The notes under the pieces were generated by a model, which worked only from the letters and a program-made list of their open reading frames with translations, made no database searches and was not told where the DNA came from. DNA of 64,000 bases. Source: Intestinibacter bartlettii. GTDB lineage: Bacteria > Bacillota > Clostridia > Peptostreptococcales > Peptostreptococcaceae. The position numbers were made by a program, and so were the translations under genes. The stretch lies in NCBI GenBank assembly GCA_025148965.1, contig CP102273.1, positions 2,604,001-2,668,000 of the forward strand, read 5' to 3'. Each line of letters begins with the position of its first letter. The first letter of the stretch is position 1. Shown here piece by piece: positions 60,678-64,000 of this stretch.

Positions 60678-60706
60678 ATAATATATTAATTTCCTTTTTT
60701 TGTCAA
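60678..60706 (-). promoter_or_regulatory. Promoter of the leu operon
   Basis: TTGACA (60701-60706) and TATTAT (60678-60683) on the minus strand, exactly 17 bases apart. Transcription would begin near 60671, leaving a leader of about 590 bases before leuA. Confidence 0.8.
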
Positions 60707-60732
60707 TATTTTTTCTACATTTTTTTAATTCA

Positions 60733-61446
60733 TTAAATTCCGAAAAATTCTATTATTTGGTCTTCCCAATAATTTATTACTAATTCTTTTGGAAAATTAA
60801 TCTCTTCAATTAATTGTTCAACATGTGTAAAAATACCTATATCATAGCAAATATGAGAATCTGTTCCCATTATAATTCTTACACCGTATTTTTTACAAAG
60901 TTCTAAGTATGTTTTCACATTTTCTCTAGTACCTTCTCTAGAAGTATCTGGTGATAATGATGAATTATTAACTTCTAATAAGATATTTTTTTCTTTGGCT
61001 CTTTTTACTATAGCTTCATAGTCAAGTGGATATCTAGAATCATCTGGATGTCCTATAATCTTAACTTTTTCTTGTTCCATAGCATTTAGTATTGCCTTTG
61101 TATTATCTTCCTTAGTTGATGGTTCTATACATACTGTGTGAAGACTTGCTATTAAATAATCAAGCCCTGGAAGTGCTCTTGGATCTATTTTATCTAAATT
61201 CCCATCTATATCTAGTATATTAGCTTCCATTCCTTTTAAAACTCTAACCCCATCTATTTCATCTGGAACTACTTTTAAATTATTAAAAAAGTATAGTTGT
61301 GGCCCTCCAAGCATATCTGGACCGTGGTCTGACATTCCTAGAATTTTTATTCCATGTTTCTTTGCGAATTGTACATTTTCATGTATTGTACTGTAAGCGT
61401 GTCCACTCGCCACTGTATGTGTATGCATGTCTATTATTGCTTTCAT
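60733..61446 (-). CDS. PHP-domain phosphoesterase, YcdX type
   Basis: The protein has 237 residues. The PHP metal-binding residues are present: DMHTHTVASGHAYSTI at the start, SDHGPD, SLHTVC, GHPDDSRYP, LLEVNNSS and GTDSHICYDIG near the end. YcdX-like proteins are trinuclear-zinc phosphatases with broad activity. Their physiological substrate is unclear. It is monocistronic, with no Shine-Dalgarno problem (AAGGGG upstream of ATG). It lies between the leu T-box and the S1 protein gene. Confidence 0.9.
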   Translation of the reverse strand: MKAIIDMHTHTVASGHAYSTIHENVQFAKKHGIKILGMSDHGPDMLGGPQLYFFNNLKVVPDEIDGVRVLKGMEANILDIDGNLDKIDPRALPGLDYLIASLHTVCIEPSTKEDNTKAILNAMEQEKVKIIGHPDDSRYPLDYEAIVKRAKEKNILLEVNNSSLSPDTSREGTRENVKTYLELCKKYGVRIIMGTDSHICYDIGIFTHVEQLIEEINFPKELVINYWEDQIIEFFGI

Positions 61447-61488
61447 TAAAATTCCCCTTCGTGTCGTATTTTATTATAAAATATATCA

Positions 61489-61512
61489 AGCTGCCTCAAT
61501 ATTGAGACAGCT
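61489..61512 (-). terminator. Terminator of the S1-domain protein gene
   Basis: AGCTGTCTCAAT and ATTGAGGCAGCT form a 12-bp stem without a loop gap (one G-U pair). The tail is T-rich on both strands. Confidence 0.7.
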
Positions 61513-61532
61513 CTTATTTTTATCTTTAATTA

Positions 61533-62792
61533 TTATTTTTCAGATTTTTTCACTGCATCACCAATTGTAGCACCTAAAGATTCTTCAGGTTTCATAAATT
61601 GAGTGTAATCTTCTTCTGGTTCTGCATTAACTTCTTTTATAGATATTAACATTCTTTTTTCTTCTGGTTGGAAGTTTAATATTTTAGCTTCTATTTCATC
61701 TCCAGGATTTACTACACTGTTTACTGTAGGAACTCTATTTTCACTTAATTGAGATATTGGTAAATAAGCTTCAACACCTTCTTTTATTTCAACGAAAGCT
61801 CCTCTTTCTATAGTTCTAACAACTTTACCAGTTATTACGTCACCAACAGCAACTTCTTGTGCTATTAATTTCCATGGATCATTGTTTATATCTTTAACAG
61901 CTAAAGCTATTCTGTTATTTTCTCTGTTTACTTCTAATACATAAACATCTAATTCTTGACCTTCAGCAACAACATCTTCAACAGATTCTACTCTTTTCCA
62001 AGATAAGTTGTTTATATGAGCTAAACCTTCTAGACCTTCACCGATATCTATGAAAGCTCCATAAGGCATTATTTTTGTTACTTTACCATGTATTTTTTGT
62101 CCTTCTTCAAGAGAATCAAATATGCTTTGTCTAGCTTCTTTTATTCTAGCTCTTTCTGCATCCCTTTCAGCTCTAACTCTAGCTCTTTCTGCATCTCTTT
62201 CAGCTTTAACTCTTTCTCTTCTTTCTTCTCTTTCAGCATTTAATCTTTCTTGTAATACTTCTCTGTGAGATGCAACAAATCTATTTCTATTAGCATTGTA
62301 TTCTATTACATAAACATCTAATTCTTGGCCTACATATTCTTTTGTGTCATTTACGAATTTAGTGTCTATTTGAGATATTGGCATAAATAATTGAACAGTT
62401 TTGTATTTTGCAAATAAGCCTCTTTGTATTGCTTTTTCAACTTTTACAGTCACTATTTTATGCTCATTGTGTGCTACTTCTAATTCTTTTAAGTCATTGT
62501 CTTGATCTGCTAATACTTTTGATAATCTTACTGTGCCATCTTTAGGAGATACTTTTGTTATAACAGCTGATATTTCATCGCCTACTTTATAAACGTCAGC
62601 GATTTCTTTACCTTCTTCTATATTTAAATCGTCTAAAGCGATTACTCCGTCAAATCCACATTCTAAACTTATGATAACTGCTCCATGAGATACCTTAGTT
62701 ATAGAACTTGTTATAAGCTCCCCTACTTGTAATTTGTCTAACTGTTGTTCTTGTTGCTCTAACAGTTCTTTCATTGATAATTCATTAGTCAT
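61533..62792 (-). CDS. Four-S1-domain RNA-binding protein (RpsA/YfkD-like family)
   Basis: The protein has about 419 residues. Four S1 domains lie at about 20-90, 105-175, 220-290 and 305-375; the third shows the best consensus (GKVTKIMPYGAFIDIGEGLEGLAHINNLSW). A highly charged helix (NAEREERRERVKAERDAERARVRAERD split over 180-215) separates the pairs. In Firmicutes this protein takes the place of S1 in RNA or ribosome binding without being essential for all translation. The ATG at 62792 lies behind GAAAGGATG; the Met at 62804 overlaps that site. An extended -10 (TGGTATAAT, 62842-62850) lies upstream. Confidence 0.88.
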   Translation of the reverse strand: MTNELSMKELLEQQEQQLDKLQVGELITSSITKVSHGAVIISLECGFDGVIALDDLNIEEGKEIADVYKVGDEISAVITKVSPKDGTVRLSKVLADQDNDLKELEVAHNEHKIVTVKVEKAIQRGLFAKYKTVQLFMPISQIDTKFVNDTKEYVGQELDVYVIEYNANRNRFVASHREVLQERLNAEREERRERVKAERDAERARVRAERDAERARIKEARQSIFDSLEEGQKIHGKVTKIMPYGAFIDIGEGLEGLAHINNLSWKRVESVEDVVAEGQELDVYVLEVNRENNRIALAVKDINNDPWKLIAQEVAVGDVITGKVVRTIERGAFVEIKEGVEAYLPISQLSENRVPTVNSVVNPGDEIEAKILNFQPEEKRMLISIKEVNAEPEEDYTQFMKPEESLGATIGDAVKKSEK

Positions 62793-63203
62793 TTTATAAT
62801 ACATCCTTTCACACGTTTATCTTATTAATCCTATAAGTATTATTATACCATTAATCGTTAAAATACCTACAGTTTTATTACAAAATTTATACATAAATTT
62901 TATTTGTGTTACAAATAATTTATGTTTATACTGTAATATTATTTTTTTTAATTTGCAAACGACAAAACACTTGCAAAAAAATAAATATATATTTTGTTAT
63001 ACCTTAATATTATACTAAATTTTTCATAATTTTACATCAATCTGTAAAAAGTTGGTATATTTATTTTTTATTTATGACATTTTTGATTCTAAGAGCCTAA
63101 AAAACAATATATTTTTTACTATTATCCCCGGGTATATGATTTTGAATACTCCATATAATAGAATCGACATTTTTAATAAATATTTTATGCGAGGGATGAT
63201 AAT
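62793..63203. other. AT-rich divergent intergenic region
   Basis: This stretch of 411 bases between the divergent S1 and DksA-like genes is very AT-rich. Beyond the extended -10 for the S1 gene (62842-62850) I see no hairpin, repeat or RNA gene in it. Promoters of both genes must lie here. Confidence 0.6.
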
Positions 63204-63743
63204 ATGGACTCAAATAATTATAAAAAACAATTAAAAAAAGAAAAAGCAGAACTCGAAAATTTAATATCAGAAATGAAGGATAATACGCTATTTGGTGATA
63301 CATCGCGTCATACTAGTGAAAGATATAGTTCTGGTGAATTATCTAGTTATGATAACCATCCAGGAGATATTGGTACTGAAGTTTATATGAACGATATGCA
63401 AAATAGTTTAACAGACCATCAACAATACCAATTAGATAAAGTCAATGATGCACTAAATAAAATTGATAATGATGAATTTGGATATTGTGAAAGATGTCAT
63501 AACAAAATAGAATCAGAAAGACTCGATATCTTGCCAGAAACAAAACTTTGTGCCCACTGCGCACAAGAAACTGAAACATATTCAAGATATGATAACACAG
63601 AGCATTATGATTCTAATAATATAAATAGAGATCCTCATTTTTACTCAGAATATGTTACAGATTTAACTGACTTGAACAAAAATGGTTCATCAGCAAATCA
63701 AAATGGCCCTAGAGATAAAGATGATTTATTTTATAGCAATTAA
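63204..63743 (+). CDS. DksA/TraR-type C4 zinc-finger protein (YteA-like)
   Basis: The protein has 179 residues. The N-terminal coiled coil (KKQLKKEKAELENLISEMKD) and acidic segment (YDNHPGDIGTEVYMND) precede the C4 zinc finger C-E-R-C...C-A-H-C (about residues 92-115: FGYCERCHNKIESERLDI and TKLCAHC). It ends in an Asn/Asp-rich tail. This order is typical of YteA-like proteins, Gram-positive members of the DksA superfamily that may contact RNA polymerase through its secondary channel. GAGGGATG precedes the ATG at 63204. It is transcribed away from the S1 gene. Confidence 0.85.
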   Translation: MDSNNYKKQLKKEKAELENLISEMKDNTLFGDTSRHTSERYSSGELSSYDNHPGDIGTEVYMNDMQNSLTDHQQYQLDKVNDALNKIDNDEFGYCERCHNKIESERLDILPETKLCAHCAQETETYSRYDNTEHYDSNNINRDPHFYSEYVTDLTDLNKNGSSANQNGPRDKDDLFYSN

Positions 63744-63786
63744 TATGTGAATAGTTTTTAAAACTTATACTTTTAAATAAACGTTA

Positions 63787-63820
63787 AAAAATCTCAAGTT
63801 TAAATAGCTTGGGATTTTTT
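63787..63820 (+). terminator. Terminator of the DksA-like gene
   Basis: AAATCTCAAG and CTTGGGATTT (one G-U pair) form a 10-bp stem followed by a T run. It lies 43 bases after the stop codon. Confidence 0.8.
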
Positions 63821-63851
63821 CATTTTTCTCTAAAAATTTTTCAAAAAAATA

Positions 63852-63870
63852 GAAGGTGAAAATCACCTTC
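63852..63870 (-). terminator. Terminator of a minus-strand gene right of the window
   Basis: GAAGGTGA and TCACCTTC form a perfect 8-bp stem with a 3-base loop, followed on the minus strand by TATTTTTTTGA. No minus-strand gene ends here within the window, so it must belong to a gene beyond 64000. Confidence 0.75.
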
Positions 63871-64000
63871 TTCTTGGTAAATAATTAATACATTTAAATA
63901 ACTGGGCACTATATGTATATATTTATTGTATATAATTTTCGGCTTTAATGCAACTTTTTTTACCATTTTTAAGATATAATTTTTTATAGTTCTAACTTAA

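Noticed and set aside
1-64000. tRNA or rRNA genes
   Set aside because: No cloverleaf with CCA-side and T-loop motifs or rRNA stretch was recognised on reading; the T-box leader contains GGTACC-type words but is not a tRNA.

Overview
The window joins two kinds of DNA. From position 1 to about 23,400 it is a visibly GC-richer block whose gene order matches a Tn916-family integrative and conjugative element (ICE). From about 23,410 to 64,000 it is very AT-rich chromosome of a low-GC anaerobic Firmicute. The leucine operon under a T-box, the DksA-like and S1 proteins, the M60 peptidases and the Tn916-like element with an SPKTG-anchored adhesin together suggest Peptostreptococcaceae (Clostridioides, Paeniclostridium or Paraclostridium-like). 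I cannot fix the species from sequence reading alone.

ICE, all genes on the minus strand, read right to left. A 1,014-residue VaFE-repeat surface adhesin is followed by orf23/orf22-like genes, a PadR plus DUF1700 cargo cassette, the TcpA coupling ATPase, an oriT region, the MobT relaxase, two tiny membrane proteins, an NTF2-like cargo gene, a 98-residue protein, two ArdA antirestriction proteins, and TcpE, the VirB4-like ATPase, the channel protein, the NlpC/P60 hydrolase and TcpC. After a terminator comes a small regulatory operon (DUF6442, HTH, DUF3784, Spo0A-C-like). Last is a BceAB-type peptide-resistance ABC transporter with its two-component system. Integrase and excisionase must lie left of position 1. 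The right end is marked by two tandem DR2-like integrase arm sites at 23,307-23,328. The two cargo cassettes inside the transfer operon end in the same terminator, 31 identical bases.

Chromosome, 23.4-40.1 kb. This holds an unknown small acidic protein, an MFS transporter with an apparent in-frame deletion of its middle helices, an M20 amidohydrolase, an Ig-repeat secreted protein, a TMEM175-like channel, two tandem very large secreted M60 (enhancin/mucinase-like) metallopeptidases, and a TIM-barrel-like protein.

40.2-52.1 kb is the most interesting region. Ten consecutive minus-strand genes build a membrane-linked phosphosignalling system of the TerY-P type. It has two vWA (TerY-like) proteins, a PP2C phosphatase, a stand-alone TerY-C zinc protein, a kinase, a paralogous pseudokinase lacking its catalytic Asp, a cytosolic transglutaminase-fold protein, and three membrane proteins. 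Two of the membrane proteins share an unnamed N-terminal domain but display different C-terminal modules (SH3b, or Ig plus NTF2-like); the third has a cytosolic helix-hairpin-helix. No TerD/TerC genes are present.

52.2-64 kb is housekeeping: a MATE exporter, an AstE/AspA-type deacylase, the leuA2-leuC-leuD-leuB operon under a leucine T-box, a PHP phosphoesterase, a four-S1-domain RNA-binding protein, and a DksA/TraR-type zinc-finger protein. An orphan intergenic region at about 54.98-55.14 kb may encode a small RNA.
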